DNA of 7,587 nucleotides from an uncultured Collinsella sp. (GTDB lineage Bacteria; Actinomycetota; Coriobacteriia; Coriobacteriales; Coriobacteriaceae). The DNA is taken from contig CABQLI010000086.1 in assembly GCA_902464965.1 (NCBI GenBank), positions 1 to 7,587 of the forward strand. Reading direction: 5' to 3'. Positions within the stretch are counted from its first letter, which is position 1. Every line of letters begins with the position of its first letter. The notes under the pieces were generated by a model. It was given only the letters and a program-made list of their open reading frames with translations. It did not search any database and was not told the DNA's origin. The position numbers and the translations under genes were made by a program. Positions 1-6,064 of the stretch are shown in pieces.

Positions 1-122
1 GCATCCATTTCTTTTACGGAGAAGATTCCGGCATGCGCGTGAAGTCCCAGGAGGGCGTGGGAACGCAGGTCATCGTCGAGCTGAACGGCGAGCCGCATGA
101 GCCCGCGCCGTTGACGGCGTAG
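1..122 (+). CDS. LytS-type sensor histidine kinase HK1, C-terminal end only
   Basis: The reading frame is open from the window edge (first full codon at 3) to TAG at 120-122, giving the last 39 residues of a protein that begins upstream. The peptide starts IHFFYGEDSGMRVKSQ and continues through GVGTQVIVEL. It aligns with the end of the complete kinase at 4649-5992 (IHRFYGPHSYTRVES, GKGTKVLLHL). This is the last helix/strand and G2-box region of a HATPase_c domain, here followed by a 12-residue tail rich in proline and glutamate. The response regulator starts 38 bases downstream, so the two most likely form a kinase/regulator operon. The sensor part, phosphoacceptor histidine and promoter lie outside the window, so nothing can be said about its signal. 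The assignment rests on the match to the paralogue and on position. Confidence 0.85.
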   Translation, partial: IHFFYGEDSGMRVKSQEGVGTQVIVELNGEPHEPAPLTA

Positions 123-160
123 CACGCGGTTGGATTGAGAGAAAAAGAGGGGAAGCACAT

Positions 161-895
161 ATGTCCGAAGGCTGGAACATCTTGGTGGTTGATGACGAGC
201 CTCCCATTAGGGCTGAGCTACGCTATCTGTTGGAAAAGGATGCGCGCGTGGGCCAGATTGCCGAGGCGGGCAATGTCACCGAAGCCGTGGAGTCGATTCT
301 GTCGAACAAGCCCGACGTGTTGTTTTTAGACATTACCATGCCCGGTCGCTCGGGAATTGAGCTTGCCGAGACGCTGCAGAACCTAAAGACGCCGCCGGTG
401 GTTGTGTTTGTGACGGCGTTTGCCGAGTTTGCCGCCGATGCGTATAACCTCGATGCGGTCGACTACGTCGTCAAGCCGGTCGAGGACGCACGCCTGTCAA
501 AGGCACTCGACAAGATCGAGGCAGCCTTGGGTGTCCGTCGTGTTATCCACGCTCCGCGTCAGCCTTTGCGTCTGACGGTGGACCGCGGGGGCAAAAAGGT
601 GTTCATTCCCGCCGCAGACGTCTGCTACTTTGAGGCGCGCGCCGATTTTTGCAACGCCATCTGCGCCGAGGGAACGTACCTGATCAATGAGTCGATCTCT
701 TCGCTCGAGCGTCGCTTGGACTCCGAGGGCTTTATTCGCGTTCATCGCAGCTATCTGGTCAATTTGGAAGACGTGCACAATGTTGAGATTGGCTCCACGG
801 GGTTGATGGAGCTCAGGCTCGACCGCGTGAGCTCGACGGTGCCCGTGTCCCGCCGTCGCGCTGCCGAGGTTAAAGCACACTTGGGGCTTGCGTAG
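161..895 (+). CDS. LytTR-family response regulator RR1 (paralogue of RR2)
   Basis: A 244-residue two-domain response regulator. Residues about 6-122 form a receiver domain: acidic pocket D11-D12, phosphoacceptor D57 in the FLDITMPG segment, switch T85, and K105 in VVKPVE. Residues about 137-242 form a LytTR DNA-binding domain with the typical segments KVFIPAADVCYFEA, FIRVHRSYLVNL and VPVSRRR. The protein should be phosphorylated by the kinase ending at 122 and then bind promoter DNA as a dimer. The ATG at 161 is chosen because an A/G-rich Shine-Dalgarno (GAGGGG, 147-152) sits 8 bases before it and the protein begins right before the first beta strand. It resembles RR2 (6065-6781) across both domains, for example LDAVDYVVKPVE versus VDAVDYLMKPVE, so one is probably a duplicate of the other. 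Target genes cannot be read from the sequence. Confidence 0.95.
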   Translation: MSEGWNILVVDDEPPIRAELRYLLEKDARVGQIAEAGNVTEAVESILSNKPDVLFLDITMPGRSGIELAETLQNLKTPPVVVFVTAFAEFAADAYNLDAVDYVVKPVEDARLSKALDKIEAALGVRRVIHAPRQPLRLTVDRGGKKVFIPAADVCYFEARADFCNAICAEGTYLINESISSLERRLDSEGFIRVHRSYLVNLEDVHNVEIGSTGLMELRLDRVSSTVPVSRRRAAEVKAHLGLA

Positions 896-928
896 ACGGT
901 CTGCGTGCCGTCGTTTACCATCGCAGGT

Positions 929-955
929 TTGGCATGGGCGCGCGGTGGGCATAAT
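929..955 (+). promoter_or_regulatory. Putative promoter of the phospholipase C-like gene
   Basis: A -10-like CATAAT (950-955) is preceded by GTGGG, and a -35-like TTGGCA (929-934) lies 15 bases upstream. The spacing is short of the usual 16-18, so the -35 assignment is weak. The box lies in the 92-base gap after RR1 and would give a 5' leader of about 25 bases. The same G-run before the -10 box recurs at 1987-1992 and 3386-3391. Confidence 0.4.
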
Positions 956-987
956 GGGTGGCATCGAATGAAATCGAAAGGATCATT

Positions 988-1932
988 ATGCCCGCGCTTA
1001 TCACCCATCATCTGTTTGGCGAGGAAAGCATCGACCGTCTTCCGCAGGGCGTCATCACGTCCGATGAAGAGCGCATTGCCTTTATCTTGGGCAACCAAGG
1101 CCCCGACCCGTTCTTCTTTCACATTCTGACACCGCGTGTTTCCGACTGCACGCTGCTGGCGCAGGTCATGCATCGGTCGCGCATGTCTCGCCAGTTCGCG
1201 TGCCTGCGCGACGGCGTGTCGCATCTGCTGCCGCGCGACGCCAGCTTGGGTCGTGCCTTTGCGCTGGGCCTGCTGTCTCATTACGTGCTCGACCGCAACG
1301 CCCACCCCTTTGTCTATGAGCAGCAGTTTGGCATCGTGGAGTCCGATTCAGAGCTTGAGGATTCGAGCAGTCAGGTCCATGCTGTGATCGAGAGCGACCT
1401 GGATGTACTGATGCTGCAGCTTAAACGCGATGGCGCTACGGTCGACGATTACCCGCCGGCGGGCGAGATCGTCACCACCGATCGCATCAATCGCGTGGCC
1501 GGCGTGCTGATGAGCTATGTTGCCGGACGCGTGTACGGCATTGACATTCCGGCGGGGGAGTACGGTGCTGCCGTTGCCAATATGCAGCGACTTTACCGCG
1601 CGATTGAGCCGGCCGGCTCCGCAAAGACGCGCGCGATCTCGCTGGTTGAGGGCTTGGTGCACGATTACTCGCTGCTCGACGGCCTTGCTCATCGCGTGAC
1701 GACGGAGTTGCCCGAGCGCACCGGTAACCTGGGCCATCTGACATGGAAGAATCCCTTTACCGACGAGGCCTCGAACGAGAGTTTCCCCGAGGTCTTTGAT
1801 CGCGCGCTGGGCGATTACGAGTGCACGGTCGCACGTTTTATCGAGACCGGTGACATGGATGCCGTGACCAGTCACGTCAACTACAGCGGTCGCGTGCTCA
1901 ATGCCGATGAGGAGTTCGACCGCGAGGAATAG
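988..1932 (+). CDS. Zinc-dependent phospholipase C-like protein, apparently cytosolic
   Basis: A 314-residue protein resembling the zinc-dependent phospholipase C family (Pfam Zn_dep_PLPC). Visible features are THH near the N-terminus (H7, H8), the GNQGPDPFF block (residues 35-43, with D40), H98xxxD102 plus H106 in the SHYVLDRNAHPF segment, and H131xxxE135. The last two match the order and spacing of the HxxxD and HxxxE zinc-ligand motifs of Bacillus cereus PLC, so metal binding and phosphodiester hydrolysis are plausible. There is no signal peptide or membrane segment, and the N-terminal tryptophan ligand exposed on secreted PLCs is absent, so it probably acts in the cytoplasm on an unknown substrate. 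The ATG at 988 is preferred over the GTG at 958 because GAAAGGA (976-982) precedes it and the conserved N-terminus starts there. The C-terminal 150 residues are helical-looking and otherwise unrecognised. It appears monocistronic. Confidence 0.85.
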   Translation: MPALITHHLFGEESIDRLPQGVITSDEERIAFILGNQGPDPFFFHILTPRVSDCTLLAQVMHRSRMSRQFACLRDGVSHLLPRDASLGRAFALGLLSHYVLDRNAHPFVYEQQFGIVESDSELEDSSSQVHAVIESDLDVLMLQLKRDGATVDDYPPAGEIVTTDRINRVAGVLMSYVAGRVYGIDIPAGEYGAAVANMQRLYRAIEPAGSAKTRAISLVEGLVHDYSLLDGLAHRVTTELPERTGNLGHLTWKNPFTDEASNESFPEVFDRALGDYECTVARFIETGDMDAVTSHVNYSGRVLNADEEFDREE

Positions 1933-1986
1933 GGCCCGTGCGTGCCCCTTTGCCGAATCCTTACCGGCGGTTCTGGACAATTGGGG

Positions 1987-1992
1987 TACGAT
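1987..1992 (+). promoter_or_regulatory. Putative -10 box of the MFS transporter gene
   Basis: TACGAT preceded by TTGGGG lies in the 101-base gap between the phospholipase-like gene and the transporter. No good -35 is seen at 17 bases; TTACCG at 1961-1966 is 20 bases away. An alternative is TTGGGG (1981-1986) as the -35 with CATATC (2003-2008) as the -10, 16 bases apart. The flanks resemble the other two proposed -10 boxes in the window (G-run, TANNAT, G). Treat as tentative. Confidence 0.3.
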
Positions 1993-2033
1993 GAACTAAC
2001 TGCATATCGGGCGAATACGAAGGGTCCCTGTCC

Positions 2034-3293
2034 ATGAAATACACCAAGCTCGAGCGTAACTGGGTTATGTATGATGTGGGCAATTCGGCCCTTGTGCTGC
2101 TCAATACCTCGGTGGTGCCCATTTACTTTAACGCCATCAATACCGGCGCTTCCTCGGCCGACCTGGTGGTCGCCTGGGGCAATGCGCAGACGATCGCCTC
2201 GCTGGTCATTGCCATGCTCATGCCCATTCTGGGCGCGCTTGCCGACTACGCCGGCAACAAGATCAAGTTCTTCTTGGGCTTCTTCCTCACGGGCCTGGTT
2301 CTTTGCCTGGCGCAGGCTATCCCAATGTCCGCCATGGCATTTTTGACCGTGTACGTGCTGTGCACCATCGGCCTTAACTCTTCTATGACGTTCTACGACG
2401 CCATGCTGCCCGACATTACCACCGACGAGCGCATGGACGCCGTGTCCAGCTCGGGCTATGCCTGGGGCTACATCGGTTCCACCGTGCCGTTCGTCATCTG
2501 CCTGGCGCTCATCATGGGTGGCCCCGCTCTTGGCGTCCCCACCATGCTGGCAACGCGTCTGTCTTTTATCATCACTGGTGCCTGGTGGCTCATCTTTACC
2601 CTGCCGCTCATTCACACCTATAAGCAAAAGTATGGTCGCGAGCGCGGTCCCGAGGACACCATCGGCCACATCGTTGGCGGTGTGTTCTCCGAGGTCGGAC
2701 ACACCATGCGCGAGATCGCCCACAACAAGACCGTGCTGGTCTACATGGTCGCGTTCTTCTTCTATATCGATGGCGTCCACACGGTCATTTCCATGGCTAC
2801 CAGCTACGGCTCGGCTTTGGGCATCGATTCGACCCAGCTGGTACTGGCGCTGCTCGTCACGCAGTTCGTGGCCTTTCCGTCCGCCATCATCTACGGCAAG
2901 CTCGCCGGCCGCGTGGGCACGCTCAACATGATCTTGGTGGCAGTCGCCGCCTATATGGGCATCGTGCTCTTTGCCGCGTTCTTCCTCAAGACCGCCTTTG
3001 AGTTTTGGGTGCTTGCCATTTTGGTCGGCCTGTTCCAGGGCGGCGTGCAGGCGCTCAGCCGTAGCTACTTTGGCCGCATTATCCCCAAGGAAAAATCCAA
3101 CGAGTACTACGGCTTCTTTGACATCTTCGGTCGCTATGCAAGCGTCATGGGCACTTTCCTAGTGTCGGTCGTCACCTCGCTGACCGGCAACCCGTCGCTG
3201 GGCGTCCTTTCCATTGGTGTGCTGCTGGTCGTTGGCTTTATGCTGCTGGTCCGCCTGTCCCGCATGACTCGGGCGGCAGAGCATGCCGCATAG
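2034..3293 (+). CDS. UMF1-type MFS transporter (Atg22-like)
   Basis: A 419-residue, strongly hydrophobic protein with about 12 predicted membrane helices in two halves, separated by a charged cytoplasmic stretch around residues 195-230. Family-like segments are YDVGNSAL (residues 13-20), FYDAMLPDI (120-128), SSSGYAWGYIGS (about 139-150), FYIDGVHTVI (243-252) and GGVQALSRS (336-344). These fit the UMF1 branch of the major facilitator superfamily, related to fungal Atg22 vacuolar effluxers. Substrates of bacterial members are largely unknown, so no substrate is assigned; proton-coupled export of a small metabolite is an inference. ATG 2034 has GAAGGG (2019-2024) 9 bases upstream, and the conserved N-terminus follows directly. 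Flanking gaps of 101 and 171 bases suggest its own transcription unit. No truncation is seen. Confidence 0.92.
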   Translation: MKYTKLERNWVMYDVGNSALVLLNTSVVPIYFNAINTGASSADLVVAWGNAQTIASLVIAMLMPILGALADYAGNKIKFFLGFFLTGLVLCLAQAIPMSAMAFLTVYVLCTIGLNSSMTFYDAMLPDITTDERMDAVSSSGYAWGYIGSTVPFVICLALIMGGPALGVPTMLATRLSFIITGAWWLIFTLPLIHTYKQKYGRERGPEDTIGHIVGGVFSEVGHTMREIAHNKTVLVYMVAFFFYIDGVHTVISMATSYGSALGIDSTQLVLALLVTQFVAFPSAIIYGKLAGRVGTLNMILVAVAAYMGIVLFAAFFLKTAFEFWVLAILVGLFQGGVQALSRSYFGRIIPKEKSNEYYGFFDIFGRYASVMGTFLVSVVTSLTGNPSLGVLSIGVLLVVGFMLLVRLSRMTRAAEHAA

Positions 3294-3340
3294 GAGCGAG
3301 CGGCTATTGTGCCTGTCCACGGTACTCTTTTGGGGTTATC

Positions 3341-3369
3341 CGCAATAAACATTGCGACTTGCGAGCAAT
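3341..3369 (+). promoter_or_regulatory. Palindromic GCAAT/ATTGC elements, candidate operator
   Basis: CGCAAT (3341-3346) and ATTGCG (3351-3356) form a perfect 6-bp inverted repeat with a 4-base AAAC centre. Right after it, TTGC-GA-GCAA (3359-3368) is a second short palindrome, and TTGCGA occurs twice in direct orientation (3352 and 3359, 7 bases apart). The cluster occupies the place where a -35 box would lie for the -10 at 3386, as expected for a regulator-bound site. It could also be chance or a stem in RNA. No known LytTR consensus site is evident. Confidence 0.35.
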
Positions 3370-3385
3370 GATTTGCCCAAGTGGG

Positions 3386-3391
3386 TATGAT
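3386..3391 (+). promoter_or_regulatory. Putative -10 box of the GT-HK2-RR2 operon
   Basis: TATGAT matches the -10 consensus in 5 of 6 positions and follows GTGGG. No good -35 exists at 16-18 bases; the nearest TTGCGA (3359-3364) is 21 bases away and is part of the palindromic cluster. This would fit activator-dependent transcription. Initiation near 3398 would leave a leader of about 65 bases containing the hairpin at 3408-3443. Confidence 0.4.
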
Positions 3392-3407
3392 GGAATCAGC
3401 TAGGTCG

Positions 3408-3443
3408 CGGGGCGTCGCCTGTGTTTGGCGGCGTCCCGTTTTT
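3408..3443 (+). terminator. Terminator-like hairpin in front of the glycosyltransferase gene
   Basis: Left arm 3408-3419 and right arm 3427-3438 pair over 12 positions with two G-U wobbles, a 7-base loop (TGTGTTT), then five T (3439-3443). This has the form of an intrinsic terminator. It lies 115 bases after the transporter stop and 21 bases before the glycosyltransferase start. It either ends the transporter transcript or, if the promoter at 3386 is real, acts as a leader attenuator. Confidence 0.6.
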
Positions 3444-3464
3444 GTGTTGCAGGGAGGGTAAGGC

Positions 3465-4652
3465 ATGAACGCCACAGTCGTGATTCCAACGTATTGGGCG
3501 GGCGATGACGCTTGCGCAAACGCCCCTGGCACCTATGACCATTCGACGCGACTCAACGCCGACAATCCCGAACTCGACCGCTGCCTGGCCTCGCTTGAGC
3601 AGGTACGTGACATCCCGCGCATCATCCTTTTGGTGGTCTGTCCCGTTTCTGCCACAGCCGATGTGTCGCTGCGCGTGCGCGAGATTGTCGACGCGCATCC
3701 CACGCTCAAGGTCACCGTTGTCACCAACACCCAGGCCTCGCGCATCGCAGACCGGGTTGCTCAGATCGCGCCCAAGGGTTCGGGCGAGTGCGTGAGCCTG
3801 CGAGGCTACGGTGCCATCCGCAACATGGGGCTAGCCTGTGCCGCTGTGCTGGGGCATGACGCGGCTATCTTTTTGGATGACGATGAGACTGTCATCGACG
3901 CCGACTTTATGAAGCGCGCGACCTATGCGTTGGGGCAGCAGACGCGTCAGGGCTTGCCGATCTTGGTCAAGAGCGGCTATTTCTACGATCGCGACGGCTC
4001 GCCGCTGGCTCCCACGGACAAGGCGGGCATCTGCCATCGTTGGTGGACCAAGCGCATCGAGTTCAACCGTTGGATGAAAAAGGCGCTCTCGGGCACCCGC
4101 ATCTCGCGCTCCAACTACGTGTGCGGCGGCCTGATGGCCCTGCACGCCCGCGCCTTTACGCGTGTGGCCTTTGACCCGTTTATCACCCGCGGCGAGGACT
4201 TGGATTACCTCTTTAACATGCGCATGTTTGGCTACGACGTGTGGTTCGATAACGAGTGGACCGTGCGCCATCTGCCTCCGGAGTCCGAAAAGCGCTCACC
4301 GCGCTTTATGCAGGATGTATACCGTTGGTACTACGAACGGGCCAAGTTGACATTCGCCGCGCATCAAAAGGAGCTCATTCCCGTTACGGCGGCATCACTC
4401 ATGCCCTACCCGGGCCCGTGGATTTCGCGCGAGCTCGACGACCGCGTGCGCAAGACCGCTATGGTCCGCAGCGTGTTTACCCGCGAGCATGAGGGCTACC
4501 TGCGCATTTGGCGCCATGGTATCGGCGAGGCAAAGGCCTATGCGCGCCAAAACGCTGCAAGCTACCTGCGTTTCCAGAGCTTTTGGCCCAAGATCATGGA
4601 CGGGCTTTGGCGTGACGCACAACTGATCAGTATCCTGGAGGGGGCCGAATGA
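3465..4652 (+). CDS. Family 2-like glycosyltransferase (GT-A fold), cytosolic
   Basis: A 395-residue protein opening with VVIPTYW, the nucleotide-sugar-binding start typical of family 2-like GT-A glycosyltransferases. IFLDDDE places D138-D139-D140 as the metal/nucleotide-binding aspartate cluster. The RGEDLDYLF segment gives E244-D245, resembling the catalytic ED motif, followed by WTVRHLPP with H269, a late conserved position in many family members. Residues about 300-395 form a charged helical tail. There is no signal peptide or membrane helix, so it acts in the cytosol or at the inner face of the membrane. Donor and acceptor sugars cannot be told. Start: GGAGGG (3453-3458) is 6 bases before ATG 3465. 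The stop overlaps the start of HK2 (ATGA, 4649-4652), so the two are translationally coupled. This ties a glycan-building function to a sensing system, probably in envelope glycan metabolism (inference). Confidence 0.85.
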   Translation: MNATVVIPTYWAGDDACANAPGTYDHSTRLNADNPELDRCLASLEQVRDIPRIILLVVCPVSATADVSLRVREIVDAHPTLKVTVVTNTQASRIADRVAQIAPKGSGECVSLRGYGAIRNMGLACAAVLGHDAAIFLDDDETVIDADFMKRATYALGQQTRQGLPILVKSGYFYDRDGSPLAPTDKAGICHRWWTKRIEFNRWMKKALSGTRISRSNYVCGGLMALHARAFTRVAFDPFITRGEDLDYLFNMRMFGYDVWFDNEWTVRHLPPESEKRSPRFMQDVYRWYYERAKLTFAAHQKELIPVTAASLMPYPGPWISRELDDRVRKTAMVRSVFTREHEGYLRIWRHGIGEAKAYARQNAASYLRFQSFWPKIMDGLWRDAQLISILEGAE

Positions 4653-5992
4653 TCGACCGCCGCGCCCAGCGCGATAGTTCAATATCAATCTTTCGCATCA
4701 TTGCCGTTGCCTGCGCCATTTGCGTGCTGGTGTACTTTATTTTTGCCTTGGTGACCGGTATCGAGCCGATCGCCACGGTGATTGCCTGCGCGCTGCTGTG
4801 CATCTTTCTGTGCATCTTTATCTTTTTGACGCTTAATCCCGATTCGGTGCGCTCCCAGTACACCGAGGAGACGCTCTCGGTGGCCTCGGCCATGCTCGAG
4901 GACATTAAGGGCGGTCTGACGCAGGAGTCGGCGCGTTTGGTGTGCCGGCGCATTTTGCCCGAGACGCGCGCCATGACGGTGGCCATCACCGACGAGGGCA
5001 ACGTGTTGGCCTGCGCGGGCGAGTTTGAGGAAAAACTACTGCCAGATTCTCCCATCCACACGCTTGCCACACGCTACGTTATCGAACATGGCATCGTGCA
5101 GTCGTTCAACCGTATGGTGGATGTCGTGGGCTCGGACGGCTCGCACAACCAAGTCCCCGCCGGCATTATCGCCCCCATCAAGGTGGGCGATCGTACCGTC
5201 GGCACGCTCAAGTTCTACTACAAGACCCCGCGCGCCGTCGACCGTACCCAGTATGCGCTTGCCTCGGGCTTTGCCGAGATCTTGTCCACGCAGCTCGCCA
5301 TCCACGAGCTCGAGGTGCAAAAGGAACTCACGGCGCGCGCCGAGGTGCGTGCGCTGCAGGCGCAGATTAACCCGCACTTCCTGTTCAACACGCTGAACAC
5401 CATTGCATCGTTTACGCGCACCGACCCGCTGCGGGCCCGCGAACTGCTTCGTGAGTTCTCATCGTTCTATCGTGCCACGCTCGACAACTCGGGATCGCTT
5501 ATTCCGGTCTCGCGCGAGGTTGCACAGACCAAGCGCTACCTTACCTTTGAGAAGGCCCGCTTTGGCGAGGACCGCGTGCTTGCGACGTTCGATGTGTCCG
5601 AGGACGTGGAAGATACGCTGGTGCCGGCGTTCGTGATCCAGCCGATTGTCGAGAACGCCGTACGTCATGGTATGGGCGATGACGACGCCCTGAGGATCGA
5701 CGTGACCGTTCACCAAGACGGCGAGGATGCAATCTTGATTGCCGTGGCCGATAATGGCGTGGGCATGGATGAGGGTACCGCCGCCAGACTGTTTGACGAG
5801 CGCTCTGCCCGTCCCGACGCCAGCTCTCCCCAGGGTGGCGGCGCCGGTGTGGCCATGCACAATATTTCGGAGCGCATCCATCGCTTTTATGGGCCGCACT
5901 CCTATACGCGTGTCGAATCGGCGCCGGGCAAGGGCACCAAAGTGCTCCTTCATCTTGATTTGTCAGAGAGCATCTTTGATATTCAAGAGTAA
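4649..5992 (+). CDS. LytS-type sensor histidine kinase HK2
   Basis: A 447-residue membrane kinase. Two hydrophobic helices (residues about 17-36 and 41-62) form a hairpin with almost no extracellular loop, so the signal is probably read in the membrane or the cytosol. Residues about 75-225 look GAF-like (TVAITDEGNVLACAGEF, GIIAPIKVGDRTVGTLKFYY), as in LytS-group kinases. The His_kinase domain has the phosphoacceptor H243 in QINPHFLFNTLNT. The HATPase_c domain has N336 in the VENAVRHG N box, D368-N369-G370 in DNGVGM, and a GGGAGVAM glycine box. Unlike canonical LytS there is no five- or six-helix 5TMR-LYT sensor. The start ATG 4649 overlaps the glycosyltransferase stop and has a strong GGAGG (4637-4641) 7 bases upstream. 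RR2 follows after 72 bases and is the expected partner. Confidence 0.95.
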   Translation: MIDRRAQRDSSISIFRIIAVACAICVLVYFIFALVTGIEPIATVIACALLCIFLCIFIFLTLNPDSVRSQYTEETLSVASAMLEDIKGGLTQESARLVCRRILPETRAMTVAITDEGNVLACAGEFEEKLLPDSPIHTLATRYVIEHGIVQSFNRMVDVVGSDGSHNQVPAGIIAPIKVGDRTVGTLKFYYKTPRAVDRTQYALASGFAEILSTQLAIHELEVQKELTARAEVRALQAQINPHFLFNTLNTIASFTRTDPLRARELLREFSSFYRATLDNSGSLIPVSREVAQTKRYLTFEKARFGEDRVLATFDVSEDVEDTLVPAFVIQPIVENAVRHGMGDDDALRIDVTVHQDGEDAILIAVADNGVGMDEGTAARLFDERSARPDASSPQGGGAGVAMHNISERIHRFYGPHSYTRVESAPGKGTKVLLHLDLSESIFDIQE

Positions 5993-5999
5993 AATAAAA

Positions 6000-6041
6000 G
6001 GCTACGGGCTCAACGTCATGCGACGGATGCCCGGCGTAGTT
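6000..6041 (+). other. Stem-loop in the HK2-RR2 intercistronic gap
   Basis: CTACGGGC (6002-6009) pairs with GCCC (6029-6032) and GTAG (6036-6039), leaving a 3-base bulge. Inside, CGTC (6014-6017) and GACG (6022-6025) form a perfect 4-bp stem with the tetraloop ATGC. No T-run follows, so it is not an intrinsic terminator. It could be an RNA processing or stabilising structure that tunes the kinase:regulator ratio. Confidence 0.4.
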
Positions 6042-6064
6042 AGTTGACGAAAGGTTTTATCCCT

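Noticed and set aside
958..987. GTG start 30 bases upstream for the phospholipase-like protein
   Set aside because: No Shine-Dalgarno before it, and it abuts the proposed -10 box. ATG 988 has GAAAGGA upstream and begins at the conserved PALITHH segment.
1932..1950. Small GGGC/GCCC hairpin followed by CTTT after the phospholipase-like gene
   Set aside because: Only about 4 bp of stem and a three-T tail; too weak to call a terminator.
1881..2780. 299-codon minus-strand open frame over the transporter gene
   Set aside because: It has a low-complexity composition rich in His, Gly, Asp and Gln, typical of antisense shadows of GC-rich genes, and the + strand gene is an unmistakable membrane transporter.
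6044..6064. TTG start for RR2
   Set aside because: It adds seven residues absent from typical receivers, would place the GAAAGG ribosome site inside the gene, and lacks its own ribosome site.
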